DNA of 64,000 bases from Trichosporon coremiiforme (Eukaryota > Basidiomycota > Tremellomycetes > Trichosporonales > Trichosporonaceae), in contig BCJJ01000026.1 of the NCBI GenBank assembly GCA_039545355.1, positions 310,001 to 374,000 of the forward strand, written 5' to 3'. The notes beneath the pieces are model-generated. The model was not told the origin of the DNA, searched no databases, and saw only the letters and a program-made list of their open reading frames with translations. The position numbers were made by a program, and so were the translations under genes. Every line of letters starts with the position of its first letter. Position 1 is the first letter of the stretch. Shown here piece after piece: positions 31,805 to 43,364 of this stretch.

Positions 31805-34459
31805 ATGGCTGACTACCACTCCGTTCCCAACCCGGGACGAGGTGTACCGGAAGCCGACATGGGCATTCGCCGCCCCCAGTCTGCCGACTCGTTCTCTGCC
31901 TCCCCCGAGGTTCCCAACGACGGATACCTCGGCACGCAAGGCCTTGCCAACCCCGCGCCGTCAATCATGTCCCGTGACTCGACATACGGATCGCTGAATG
32001 CGCCGTCGATCAACTCTGGTTCTGGTCACCAGGCCCGATCCTCGTGGGGCAGCAACAACATGCTCGCTGCGGGCGAGGCCGGCATGGCTGGATCCGACGT
32101 AAGTGTCCCCACGGAGCCCATGGCCCTTGCATGGCTCGCGCGTTCCAAGATAAGCTACGGATCGCGCGGTCAAAAGCGTTAGGCTTAATCCAAACATGCT
32201 CCAGACCGCCAGTAGAGCGCCTGAAGCGCCATAGCTCAGGGAGACGAGTGCTGACAGTTTCACTAGCTCCCGGGAGGACACCGTCCCCGCGTTCAGTCCA
32301 ACCTCGCCAACTCGTACTCTTCACCTTTCGACCACGACGAGCAGGGCCACGAGCAGCCCTCTCACCACCTCCCGTCCTCTGAGCACGAGAAGGTCCCCGC
32401 TTGGACCTCATCAACGGTGCAGCGCAAACGCAACCGCAAGCGCTGGGCTTGGGCCCTCCTCGCCCTCCTCGCCCTGATCGCAGTCGGTGTCGGTCTTGGC
32501 GTCGGTCTCGGTCTCGGCCTCAACAAGGACAAGGACAAGAACAAGTCGTCCTCGGACGCCAGCGCCGGCGATAGCAATGCCGGTCAGTCGGCCAGCGAGT
32601 CCGCCAAGGAGGAGCCCACCAAGACTTCGGACCAGGCCAAGCCCTCCGCTACGTCTGAGGCCCCCAAGCCCAAGCCCACCATGGGCGGCCAGGGTTCCAA
32701 CATCACCCTGTCGGACGGCACGACCATGGTCTACGACAACCCCCACGGCGGATACTGGGTCCAGGACCCCGAGAACCCCTTCAACAACGACGCTCGCCCA
32801 AACAGCTGGACCCAGCCTCTGAACGAGACCTGGGACATGACTTCCGGTCGTATCTGGGGTGTCAACCTCGGCGGCTGGCTCAACACCGAGCCCTTCATCG
32901 TCCCCGGTCTCTACGAGGACTACCTCGGTTCCGGCGACTCCAAGTCCAAGGATGAGTACTGGCTTTCGACCAACATGGGCGCCAATCTCACCGAGGCCAT
33001 GACTGAGCACTACGAGACTTTCATCACTGAGCGCGACTTTGCCGAGATCGCTTCCGCCGGTCTCAACTGGATCCGTCTTCCCATCGGCCACTGGGCCGTC
33101 TCCAAGTGGGACAACAACGACGAGCCGTTCCTCGCGAACGTTTCGTGGAACTACGTCCTCAAGGCCATCCAGTGGGCCCGCAAGTACGGACTCCGTATCC
33201 AGCTCGACCTGCACACTGTCCCCGGCTCGCAGAACGGATGGAACCACTCTGGTCGTCTCGGTCCCGTCGGCTGGATGAACGGTGCCATGGGTCTCGCCAA
33301 CGCCCAGCGCGCCCTTGACATCATTCGCTCTATTGCCCAGTTCATCTCCCAGCCCGAGTACGCCCCTGTCGTCCAGATGTTTGGTTTCATCAACGAGCCC
33401 ATTGGCTCCGTCGTCGGCAAGGAGTCGATCGCTGCCTTTTACGCTGAGGCCTACCGTGAGATTCGCGCGATCACAGGTATTGGTTCCGGCAAGGGCCCCA
33501 TCCTCTCGGCCCACGACGCCTTCCTCGGTCTTCCCGAATGGCAGAACTTCATGCCCGGTGCCGACCGCTTCGCCATGGACCAGCACCCGTACCTCGTCTT
33601 CCAGCCCCAGATGAAGGGCGACCTCGCCTCGATGCAGTACACCCCCTGCAACTGGGCCAGGGACACGAACGACACGCTGAACAAGGTCGGCCTCGTCACT
33701 GCCGGCGAGTGGTCCGCCGCCATCAACGACTGTGGCCAGTGGGTCAACGGTGTCGACCTCGGCACCCGTTACGACGGCACGTACGCTAATTTCGAGAACG
33801 ACAAGACTGGCGACTGCGGTCACTGGAACGACCACACGACCTGGTCCGAAGACGAGAAGAAGCTCCTGCGCTCTTATGTCATGTCGTCCATGGACGCCCT
33901 GCAGCATTGGTTCTTCTGGACCTGGAAGATTGGACCTACAAAGTCCAACCCCGCCCCGAACCCCTTCTGGAACTACCAGCTCGGCCTCAAGAACGGCTGG
34001 ATCCCATCTGACCCGCACGAGGCCATGGGCAACTGTGGTGGCTTAGGCGGCCAGGACTACTCGACGTCGACGACTGGCTTCCAGCCGTGGATGACTGGTG
34101 GTGCCGGCGCCGGCGAGGTCGCGAACCAGGTCGCCTTCCCGCCGCCCAAGCTCAGCAACGTGCCCGAGAACAAGATGAGCGACCTCGCGCAGTACACGCA
34201 GACCGCCGACCCGGTCACGCTGGCGGGCATCTCTGTCACCAAGCCGTCGAGCACCGAGACGTTCCCGGCTGGCGACGGCTGGTTCAACAAGCAGCAGAAC
34301 CACAAGGCGTACACCAAGGTCGCCAACTGCGTCTACCCCGGCCCGTACGAGAGCGACAAGGACGAGCCCGGAAACAACATGTGCGGAGCTGGCGCCGTCA
34401 GTGCTCCCCAGCGCCGTAACGCGCCCGCCCCGGGCCCGACCCCCGCCGCCAAGTACTAA
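31805..34459 (+). CDS. Membrane-anchored GH5 exo-beta-1,3-glucanase
   Basis: Exons 31805-32098 and 32267-34459 give 828 aa. The 168-nt intron is several times the local norm. Layout: Ser-rich cytosolic tail (1-155), a single signal-anchor ALLALLALIAVGVGLGVG (about 158-182, type II topology after RKRNRKRW), an extended Ser/Lys/Pro linker, then a GH5 family-9-like domain. Active-site motifs are GFINEPIG (acid/base Glu near 475) and AGEWSAAINDCG (nucleophile Glu near 579), with GVNLGGWLNTEPFI and WIRLPIGHW typical of fungal EXG enzymes. It should trim or remodel beta-1,3-glucan at the cell surface. Codon use is strongly C-ending, suggesting high expression. Confidence 0.92.
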
Positions 34460-34516
34460 ACTTGCTTCACATCACATCAAAGGACAATTGTACATCTCGG
34501 ACCGAACTGTGTGACA

Positions 34517-34533
34517 CCCCCCCCCCCCCCCCC
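34517..34533 (+). repeat. 17-nt poly-C run after the glucanase stop
   Basis: Seventeen consecutive C residues begin 58 bp after the stop codon, so they probably lie in the 3' UTR. This is the second sense-strand poly-C tract of the gene. Confidence 0.85.
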
Positions 34534-36330
34534 TCTGCCATCTGACATGTGTCTCGATTCCCCGCAACTCATCCACCCACCCGCAACCCGCAACCCACAC
34601 GCACCCGCACCCCCAATCGCAGCACGCACCCCGCATGGACAATCATTATTTAAAGAAGCTATAGTTATCAGTACTAGTACCAGACACCTTTTTCTCCCTC
34701 TCACCTCACTCCACCACCACCAACAGGCTCCTTGTATACCACGCTATATACCTCTGAAATTTCAAACTGGAAACAACCGCCCACACCCATGGCTTCTCAA
34801 GCAAATTCCCCAAGACTGAAGGACTGAAGAAACTGAAGATGCGCATGCAGAATCCCAGTTAGCCGGCTGTCACAAACCCACGGTCATTACTCAGTTACAC
34901 ACAGGCAAAAACCCAACACTTCCAGGACACTTTTATCTTGCTCTTTCTGTTTTCTCATTTTCGTAGGGTTTCCACTTAGGCATGGATTCGGACGATGGTC
35001 ATTGCAGTCAGGAGCGAGCGACAGAGTGCTGCGCAAAGGGCGTCGGAGCCCCTGTCATCGGAGCAGAGCGACGGTAACAACCACTATGCGGGGTTCAGGA
35101 CAATGTGATGTGTCTGGCATCCATCCCAGCCCTGGGATCGCCATGTCCGTCAGCTCCGCCAGCTCCCGGTGCCACTCGACGTTTCTAGCTGTGCTTGCTG
35201 TGCACTAATTTCAGCAGTGTGCCCTGCATCTTTGCCGTCTTCCTGCCTCCCTGCAATGGCCTACAGGCATGCATGTAGTGCAGACCCTCGGCAGAGGCGC
35301 AGGTCTACGGACCCACCATTGCCTTCGCTTGCATCGTCGCACTGTCACGACCGTCATGCAGCAGTTACACCGCACCCACTCCTCTGTACTCGTTCCCTCC
35401 ACCAGACGGTCTCGGTGCACCGGGACTGCGCAGACAAAATGTGGCGCCGAGATGTCCAGATGACGCCGATGTAATGGCGAAGTACGACTTTAAGCACCTA
35501 GCGAACAGTGCACGGTGGGTGAGATTTTTGCGATCAGATCAGACGCGTCAGAGGAACGCAGCGTAGACAACAAATGACACAGATGACGGATGAGACATGT
35601 CCGGATGACATCACCCGGCTTATCTTCCCTTCAGTATCGCTTGATCTAATCAGACCACATGATTGACATTCACTCTTGTAGAGTAGGATGACCGAATAAA
35701 TATTCTTCAATAGCGTCAAGAAATGTGGAGTGGGAATCATACATGCACACATGCGTTGAAACGGTGTCGCGACACTCGTCGTTCTGCTCTTGGGAACAGC
35801 AGATGCCCGTTGGAGGTTGGAGCGAGATCGGGGCGAGAACTGCGCAGGCCGCTTTGAGATCTGTGCACTAATGAGGAGAACGACGGAGCGGCGTTAAACG
35901 TCTGCGCGGTGGCGGATCTGCTTGTCGCTTGTGATGTCCGTCCTGACGCACTGTCAGCACAGCGGACTTGAAGTGTGGTCCTGGTGAGTCACTTGAAAGT
36001 TCACCTCCCAAGGTTCACTCGAAGAAACTCGAAGCGGGCAAAATGAAGGCACGTCGTGTCATGTCGGTCGTCAGTCGTCATGAGGCACACATCGTAGCTC
36101 AGCGACTCACCGCTCTGGGTCACTTACACTTACTCGATGCGGAGAAGGAGACGACATCGTTCGATCCGGCTGTTGTCTTGGCGCCGTTCTCCATGCGAAC
36201 GCACGTTGCTGAAATCTAGTGCATGCGGGGTAAAGAGACGGCGTGGTTTGCGGAGAAGGGATACCGTGGTCAGCGACAGGAACGTCGAGACAGCCTCCCG
36301 AGCTACTTCCAGCGGCGAGCGCGGCGAGCA

Positions 36331-36350
36331 ACGTACGACGTACGACGTAC
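36331..36350. repeat. 7-bp tandem repeat, unit ACGTACG
   Basis: Two full units and six bases of a third. Each unit contains the palindrome ACGT/TACG, so the tract can pair with itself. Confidence 0.8.
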
Positions 36351-37028
36351 AGCCGCCTTGAAGTGGTGACAACGCACAACGCCGAACGCCGACCGTCCCC
36401 GCCCCCGTCGTCAGAGTGCACCGCATGCCCGCATGCCCGCAGCCAGTGGTGATCGACAGTCGGCGACGGGCCTTGTTCCTGTCCCTCTCTTTGTTCCTCG
36501 GCACACTCGGGCCTTTAGTAGCCACCAGTCACGGGACTTTATGGAGAGTAAGGTTGAAGTTGTGGCCGTAATGGGCAAGTACACTAACTCTAACGCTGGC
36601 ATTACTACTTACGGAGCTTGGGGCACGGAGTACGGAGTACGTGCTCGTTGCCAAGTGGGACGAGCGGAGCTTGGGACGGTGCTCGGGGCGGTTTATCGCC
36701 GTTTAGCAACAGGTGGGGTTGAAGGAACGAAGCGGACGGTGCCGATACGTTTTCGGGCTCGAGCGATGCACAGACAAACGGTCAGCGCCGTCAGACGTGC
36801 TGGCTGTTCGGCTAGCAGGACCTCCTTCCGTCGTCGCCACGCTGTCCATTCCGCAGACGCTTGTGTTGCCGTCCTACACCCCCTCGATCCGTGCGTCCAG
36901 ATCGTCTGGCGGCGGGGAAGATCGTCCGAATCCCGGACCAACGAAAGTCCTTCATGAGGTTGCTTTCCGAGTGCCACTCATCGCTGGCTGATTCCAATGA
37001 TATGCAGCACGGTGGCCATTCGCAGCGA

Positions 37029-37044
37029 GGGGGGGGGGGGGGGG
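37029..37044 (+). repeat. 16-nt poly-G run
   Basis: Sixteen consecutive G residues in gene-free DNA. This is the third long G/C homopolymer within 5.3 kb. Confidence 0.85.
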
Positions 37045-38198
37045 CGTGCTGTTCCACCGCGTGAACCTCAGCCGACATCTGCGACCACAACCTGTCCACA
37101 ACTGCAGGTCCGCTTGGCGTGAAGCGGCGGAACGCCCCAGGGGACGGCAGCGTCAGAAACTGGCGGTCCGAACATCTCGACCAGCTTGCGACAGCTTCCA
37201 AACCCTGTATGTCAACGCCCCCCTCGGTCGCTCGAAGTGAGAGAGGCAGCGAGTCTACAAACGCAACATCGATCACAAAGTCGAGAACATGTGCTCGCAC
37301 TCAGCTCTGTCGAATTGAAGGTATCAACACCAAGCCCGAGATTGAAAGCGGCGACTGCGATCAGAGTCCTCGGAGAAAGGGCGAGGAAACGCGCAAACTT
37401 GGCTCTGAAGCTGGAGCCCAGTCGCGACCCCGAGAGCGAGGGTGCTTGTGCTGTTTAGAGCGGGCCCTGCAATAAGCCGGCTTAAGCATAATCCAGGTTT
37501 CACCGCTCGCTGAGTCCGGATAGGGCGACCTGGTCGCGTTGGGGCGATCCGCAACAGCAGCCCACCAGGCGATATTGGGCTTACAGATTTGCTGTCTCTG
37601 CTCGCTCCTTTCCGTGCACCGTCGTCTAGTCTATTATCTTCACATGACGAGGCCTTGACAAGCTATCTTCTCATATGTGAACAGTATGTACGTCTGGCGT
37701 CTGCATTTTACCTGCCACGAGGCGCTTAAGTCCCGATAAATCGATAGGACGCACCGCTGGTCCCGGAGACGAATTACTCCCAACTTCAAGAGAGCGCCAC
37801 TCGACATCCCCCTGGGTCTGCGTTTCTTTGCAGGTCCTGTAATGACTTTGCACTGCCGTTAGACGCACGCTTGGGTCACGACTCGCAAGTTGGTGGAGAC
37901 AGAGCAAGCGCATCCCCAGCCGATTGTTGCGGCTACGGGTAGCCTCGACGCCGCAGCCCTCTAGCAGCAGCGGAAGGCCGATGGTCGATGTGATTAAGTG
38001 CAATACTGCAAGTTGCATGCCGGGAAAAAGTCAAGTACCCATCTATAAACAACGAAGATCATCTAGCGCTCGTCTTAACACTCGTCCGTAACATTCCACT
38101 CGTTAACCAACCCGGTTCTCGTAAATCAGACCACCCAGACACTGACGCCCACCGTCCTCTACACAACCATAGCCCCCGACACTGATGACTCCGCCGAC

Positions 38199-40050
38199 TC
38201 ACGCAGCCTGGGTACGCCCAAACACACGCGAAATGGCATGCCACACCCCGCCAAACACCCCGTTCCACCCGCGTACATGGAACCGGAGCCAGTACGCAAT
38301 CCACCCCTTGACCCAAGCTGTGAGGCGGACGGCGGCACGGGTGGTGCGCAGCGCAGTCGAAGCCGGCTTGGGCAGACGGCTGATAAGGGGCCAGGGCTGG
38401 TTGGCCCCGAATGGCGCCGAGGTGACCAAATTGTATGATGCGACGAGGTTGGGCTCGACCTGGCCCCTGTTTGGGAGCAGGGAGATGTGCCGCTCGCTCT
38501 GGTCTGCGTCCTCCTCGTCGTCCGTGGGTGGGGTGGCGTCAGGACCCTGCACACGCGGGACGGGGACGCGGTAGTCAAACTTGTACACGCCTGGCTCGGT
38601 GCCGTTGTACACTACGTTGATCTGACCGACGTCCTCGTCCAGGTGCTCGATCGTCGTCATGTCATAGTTCCTGGTGTCAGCTCTGAAAGACCTTTGTAAA
38701 GCTTACAGAGTGACTTGCTGGTGCGACTGGCCCGTGCCGTTGTACGACGGCGGCGCCGATGTCGTCGAGTACTCGACAGTGCCTGTCGTCAGATACCACT
38801 TAAAAAGTCAGATATTTCACCATTCCTCTCCGTTTCCGAGGCGGTCCTGGACTGCATGTCAGCTTAAGCGAACTTGACCAAGCTCACCTGCAGCAACGCC
38901 ACGCTGATGGGCTTGTGGTCCATCTGCGACAGCAAACGCTCCTCGTACTGCGTCACGCGGCCGCCACGCTTCAACATCGCCAACGCTACGTCTCCCGGCA
39001 CACTGATGTCAGCTCGTCAGCGTGAACAAACAGCTTACGCAAGGATGACATGGTCGTAGATGTGCCTTCTGCCGCCCGCCTCAGTGAGTGCGACGCCATT
39101 CGGGAGCGACTCGACGGCGGAGATCTCCGTGTTTAGGTGCAGATTCTCCGGGGGCACGATCGAGCAGACCGTGTCGACCACGGCTTTGCTGCGGGTTAGC
39201 TGCGGAGCTCCACCTGTAGCTGTACGTACGCTCCTCCCTCGATTGTCTCAGAGGGCGCATGCAGCTCGATGACCTGTGACACGGGGAGCGACAGCGCCGT
39301 CAGGTCATCGGGCACCATCCACTTCTGCGCGATGCGGGGCTGGAGTCAGCTGCGCTCCGGTCCACAAAGCTCACGAGTAGATACTCCTCAAAGAAAGCGG
39401 GAGAGTACCCCTCCTTCTTCAGGTACGTCTCCAGCGTCACATCGGGCGCAGTCGGCGCAAGCAGCGTGAAGCGGACGACCTCGAACGCCAAGTCCCACGA
39501 GCTGAGATGCGATCTGAAGTAAGCTAAGCAGTCCGTGGCTCCAGCTTCATTCGAACCACTCACAAGCTTCCAGCACGCCGCAGCGCATCGTCCAGCTTGA
39601 CGGTCGCGGTCTGCGTTGCAAGGCCGAGCAGGCGGAGGAAAAAGTCAAAGTTCGGCGCTGTTTTGGGATCGTATCCGAGCTGAGATCTGTGTCAGAGGGC
39701 ATTGGCAATGTGCACTCACGAATCCACTGATTGTCAGTCAAGGCATCACGCTGTGTCACTCACACGTCCACCCAGCATGGCGCTTTCCCATCGGCTGTAG
39801 GTTAGCTGAAAACGTTCAACGCGGAGCTGGCTGACGAGCAACCTTGAGTCCAGCCAAGACCGGAGATGCTCACGCCTCAGTTCGGCGCACTGGAACTGCC
39901 CTCCTGGCCTCCAGTCACGCTCGTAGATGTTGACCTCATGGGGCGAGTACTGCTTCAGGAGCTGCTTATCAGCTGCATGATCTCTAATCCGTAGCTCACC
40001 CATAGAGCCGAGAGACCGGAGAAGCCAGAGCCGACGATAGCGACACGCAT
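38199..40050 (-). CDS. FAD-dependent amine-oxidase-like oxidoreductase (COG2907-like)
   Basis: Twelve exons (40050-40000, 39961-39874, 39794-39764, 39726-39720, 39679-39564, 39513-39375, 39339-39230, 39188-39039, 39002-38888, 38851-38821, 38782-38707, 38670-38199) join in frame to 461 aa, and ten of the eleven introns are 35-50 nt. The N-terminus MRVAIVGSGFSGLSALW is a Rossmann FAD motif, followed by IYERDWRPGG. WVDVGFLGYDPKTAPNFDFF corresponds to the VDTGF...PNF segment of the NAD/FAD amine-oxidase-like family whose bacterial members sit beside cyclopropane-fatty-acid synthases. TLETYLKKEGYSPAFFEEYL also fits that family. HIYDHVILAVPG is the second FAD-contact strand. The substrate is unknown. 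The C-terminal 100 residues diverge and are Trp/Arg-rich, perhaps membrane-associating. Confidence 0.75.
39720..39726 (-). other. 7-nt micro-exon of the FAD oxidoreductase
   Basis: TGGATTC lies between a CAG acceptor and a GTGAGT donor. With it the product reads VDVGFLGYDP. Without it the frame breaks and the conserved VD-x-GF motif is lost. Confidence 0.75.
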
Positions 40051-41564
40051 GTTGGATGTCAGAGCCGGTCAGCTGGGGAGATGCGGGAGATTAGTACAGG
40101 TGAGAGTGAGTGTGAAAGAGCGAGAACGAAGACCGAGGACGATAATGGGAGGGAAGGCAGCCAAGACAGAGCAGAACGATGCGTGAGAATGACGCGGCGA
40201 GGTTCCGCGTTGGGGATCTGCAGTGGCTGCATACGCGCAGTGGAGGCGCGCTCCTGCCATGCCGGTCAGCGCGGTCAGAGAGGGTGAAAATCAAGGGAGA
40301 GGGGCAAAGGATGGCCATAATATGGCGATATCGCACGGCGCGCGGCGCGTGTGTGCCGCTTTTTCCGCATGCGTGCCGGCACAACGCGGCACTGCGGACC
40401 TGCCCGCCTTGTCACCACCACTGCCCAAACCTGGGTCCAGCCCGGGTCTGCTATCAGCCAGACCCTCTATGACGACATCCAAGGTCCGCTGTGCGGGGTC
40501 TCCGAGTCCGATCACGTGATATGGGGGTGCGTCGATCTTGTCTCATTGAAGGGCGTCCGTGCGCAGGTTACATTTGGGTGGCGATGGATAGAGAAGAGCG
40601 GAGCCAAAATTCCAGAAGAGACGCGTTCATCTGGAGTACTGGAGTCTTTATCAAGTCGCGTGCCACTCTCTTTGTTACGGCAGGAATGAACAAGCCGTGA
40701 TCGGACCTACGCTTTGGAGACCAAGGAGGGGCGAGGAGCTGAATGGCGGTTCCATTGTCCTGCCGAGGCACCACGATCTAAGACCAAGCACAACTCAAAG
40801 CCAAGCCAAGGTTCAGGTCCATCCTGACTGTGCCAGTCACGGAGGAGACCGAATGCGCCGAGTCCTGTCGCTCTCCTGCCCCACATACCACGGCTGGGCG
40901 TTCTGATTAGAAATGGACGCGGTGGGATTGGCCAGGTCACGATATCTGGAAAGAGTCCATGCGCAGAGCCAAGCACGGTCCAGGGGAAGTGTGAGATGAT
41001 TGCGATTATACATAGATGCGGACGATGAAAGCGTCAGGGCGTGTCCCTCCAGCCAATCAGAGGACAGGTGATGGTCAGTATTGCCCGGTCCGTGACTTGT
41101 TTGCGTACCGCATGACAAACCTTGGCGGGGCTGGCGGGAGCTTTTCCAACGATCTTCAACTTTTCCGTGCCAGCCCTTGACGACTGTAGCCCAATCAAGC
41201 GGCTCCGCCCTGCGCCCGACGCCCGATGTCGAGCAGCTGACCCGCCTGCACCGACCCCCGTTGGGCAACTCTGCGCGAACCCTCGGGCCCGCATGCCGCA
41301 GCGTCTAGCTCTCCCAACCATGCGTAGAACTATCAGGGCACAGCACAAGGAACGCAGTACGCCAGCACGCCAGTGGCCCCCGCCCAGCCTCAGCCCCAGG
41401 TACACACCCTGCCCGACTCCCATCAACCGGCTCCATCCCATTTCTTGCAACGCTTACTCTGGCATTTTTCTCAATCGTCATCACTCCTTCCTTCTCCATC
41501 ACTTCACTCTTTACTTCTTGCCCTTTCTCATCTCCCTCATCTACCTCATCTTTCAACCTTCATC
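40051..41564. promoter_or_regulatory. 1.5-kb divergent intergenic region, FAD oxidoreductase / CCC1
   Basis: No gene is seen. Three CCAAT boxes lie within 640 bp of the CCC1 start: 40926-40930 (minus strand), 41053-41057 and 41191-41195. The last two read CCAATCA. The 100 bp before the CCC1 start are pyrimidine-rich (TTCTC/CATCATCTT-type), as expected for a fungal core promoter. Confidence 0.55.
41053..41195 (+). promoter_or_regulatory. Paired CCAAT boxes upstream of CCC1
   Basis: CCAATCAG at 41053 and CCAATCAA at 41191 lie 512 and 374 bp before the CCC1 ATG. In ascomycetes and Cryptococcus the CCAAT-binding complex with HapX controls iron genes, including vacuolar importers. The match here is by motif only. 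Confidence 0.45.
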
Positions 41565-42829
41565 ATGCCCGGCGGTAACGAGCGTACCCCTCTCCTCGAC
41601 AAGAAGGGCGGCTGCTGTGGTGGCTCCAAGAACGGAAAGTGCTGCGGCGGCTCCTCCGCTCTTGCGCCCGCTGCCGTCCCTCTGAACCGCAACAACAGGA
41701 ATGCCAGCTCGAACGGTGGCGAGCCCGTCTGGGGCATTGAGCGTGTTAGCTCGCACTCGTCCATGCGCTCCGCCGGTCGTGAGGAGCGCAGGAACCGCGT
41801 CGACGCCCTCCTTAACGACGAGGAGCCCCTCGTTACGAAGTGTGGTGCTGATGGTGGCCAGTGCTGTGAGTATTCATTGTTTGTTGCACGACAGAGGTGC
41901 GAGGTGACTACCGAGGCAGCCTGTCTCGAGAATTCACCTTGTCCTTTAGCGTGACAGGCTAGACACATTGTTTCGCGTCCACGAGGCTGACATAATCAGG
42001 CAAGGACCTCAAGGGCGAGGACGAGCGTCATCTTATCTCTCCCGAGATCGTTCGCGACATGTAAGTAAAACTATAGGCACCGGTGGGCTAAGAGCTGACG
42101 AACAGTATTATCGGTCTGTCCGACGGTCTCACCGTTCCCTTCGCTCTGACGGCTGGTCTGTCTTCCCTCGGAAACTCGTCCCTCGTCGTCACTGGTGGCT
42201 TCGCCGAGCTCTGCGCCGGTGCCATCTCCATGGGTCTCGGAGGGTTCCTCGCCTCGCAGGCCGAGCTCGACCACTTCCACTACCTCCGCAAGCAGACTCA
42301 CGCCCGTGTCCTCCGTTCGTGTGACGGCGAGATGGAGCGTGAGGTCCACGCCATCCTTGGTCCTCTCGGAGTCAAGGAGACCCTCTCGCGTCTTGTCGCC
42401 GAGGACCTCCGTGAGGTCGAGGACGACGCGTGTCTCGCTATCGAGTCTGCCGAGGCCAGCGGCATCAAGGAGGAGGACCCCAACGTGGGTCTGACCGCTT
42501 TCCTTCTCAAGTTCGGCGAGGGCATGGAGGAGGTTCCCGTCTCGCGTCTCTGGGTTTCCGCCCTCACTATCGGTCTCTCCTACTTCTTCGGTGGTCTTAT
42601 CCCCCTCATTCCCTACATGCTCACCGACAACGCCGAGACCGGTCTCATCTGGTCCGTCGTTGTCACCGGCATTGTCCTCTTCATCTTCGGTGGCGCCAAG
42701 ACTTACTTCACGGGCGCGACTGGCGGTTACGGCGGCTATCTCTGGGGTGCCATCAGCATGGTCATCGTCGGTGGTATCGCCGCTGGTGCCGCCTTCGGTC
42801 TCGTCAAGCTCATGGGCATCGAGGAGTAG
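41565..42829 (+). CDS. CCC1: CCC1/VIT1-family vacuolar iron-manganese transporter
   Basis: Exons 41565-41865, 42000-42060 and 42106-42829 give 361 aa. The five-helix VIT fold is visible. TM1 is IIGLSDGLTVPFALTAGLSS (diagnostic DGLTVPFAL). TM2 is FAELCAGAISMGLGGFLAS. A soluble Glu-rich metal-binding helix pair follows (about 185-275), then three more membrane segments ending KLMGIEE. These proteins move cytosolic Fe2+ and Mn2+ into the vacuole. The N-terminal cytosolic tail is Cys-rich (KKGGCCGGSKNGKCCGGS, about residues 13-30), and a further CC (GGQCCKDL) is created at the first splice junction. The first intron is 134 nt. Confidence 0.93.
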
Positions 42830-43364
42830 ACTTCCTGGTACCCCTCGACGTGATGTCTCTGCATCCCCTCCGTTGTCAACTCTAGAAACAAAGCTACAGC
42901 AATCTCCGCTTTCCGCATGGGCCGCCCTGTGTCTCAATCAACCTCGTTCATCGAACACTTGCGCAATCGCGTTCTTCTCCTTCTCTTCATAGCAATCTCT
43001 TTTCCATCATGCCCGTTCATAGCGAGCTTATCATACCCGAAGACCCATTCTTCACCCCATATTGTACGTTTGTCGATGTAGACTGTTTCCCTAGGACAAA
43101 TGCTGCAATTGCCGCCCCAGCTTACGTCGTTTGGGTGCCCGAGGGCGTGACCGGGACGGAGCTGACGCGTGCTGGAGCTCTGGCGTGAAACTCGAAACGA
43201 GACCGGCCGGTGGCGACTGCGGACACACGGTCGGCTGGCGGCTCACACGGCCCAGTGGCGAGGATCGCGAGGACCGAGGTAGACGTAAACAAGTGGAGGC
43301 CTCCACTCCCGAAGTCCACCAGAGTTCAGTTTCGCGTCAACACGCTCTCTACCCATTAACCAAT
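42830..43364. other. Intergenic region CCC1 / HDAC
   Basis: 535 bp between two genes on the same strand. It holds the CCC1 3' UTR and the HDAC promoter. No distinct element is recognised. Confidence 0.5.

Larger units (their letters stand above)
34460..38198. other. 3.7-kb gene-free region with repeats
   Basis: No gene is recognised between the glucanase gene and the FAD oxidoreductase. Open frames are short, overlap on both strands and lack domains. Features seen: poly-C (34517-34533), an A+T-richer patch near 34640-34680, another near 35690-35710, a 7-bp tandem repeat (36331-36350) and poly-G (37029-37044). Confidence 0.5.

Noticed and set aside
32411..34018. 535-codon open frame antisense to the glucanase gene
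   Set aside because: It mirrors the strongly biased codons of the glucanase on the other strand, has no domain and no start context of its own.
31866..34533. snoRNA inside the longer introns (glucanase, amadoriase-like, DPM2)
   Set aside because: No paired C (RUGAUGA) and D (CUGA) boxes with terminal stem were found in these introns.
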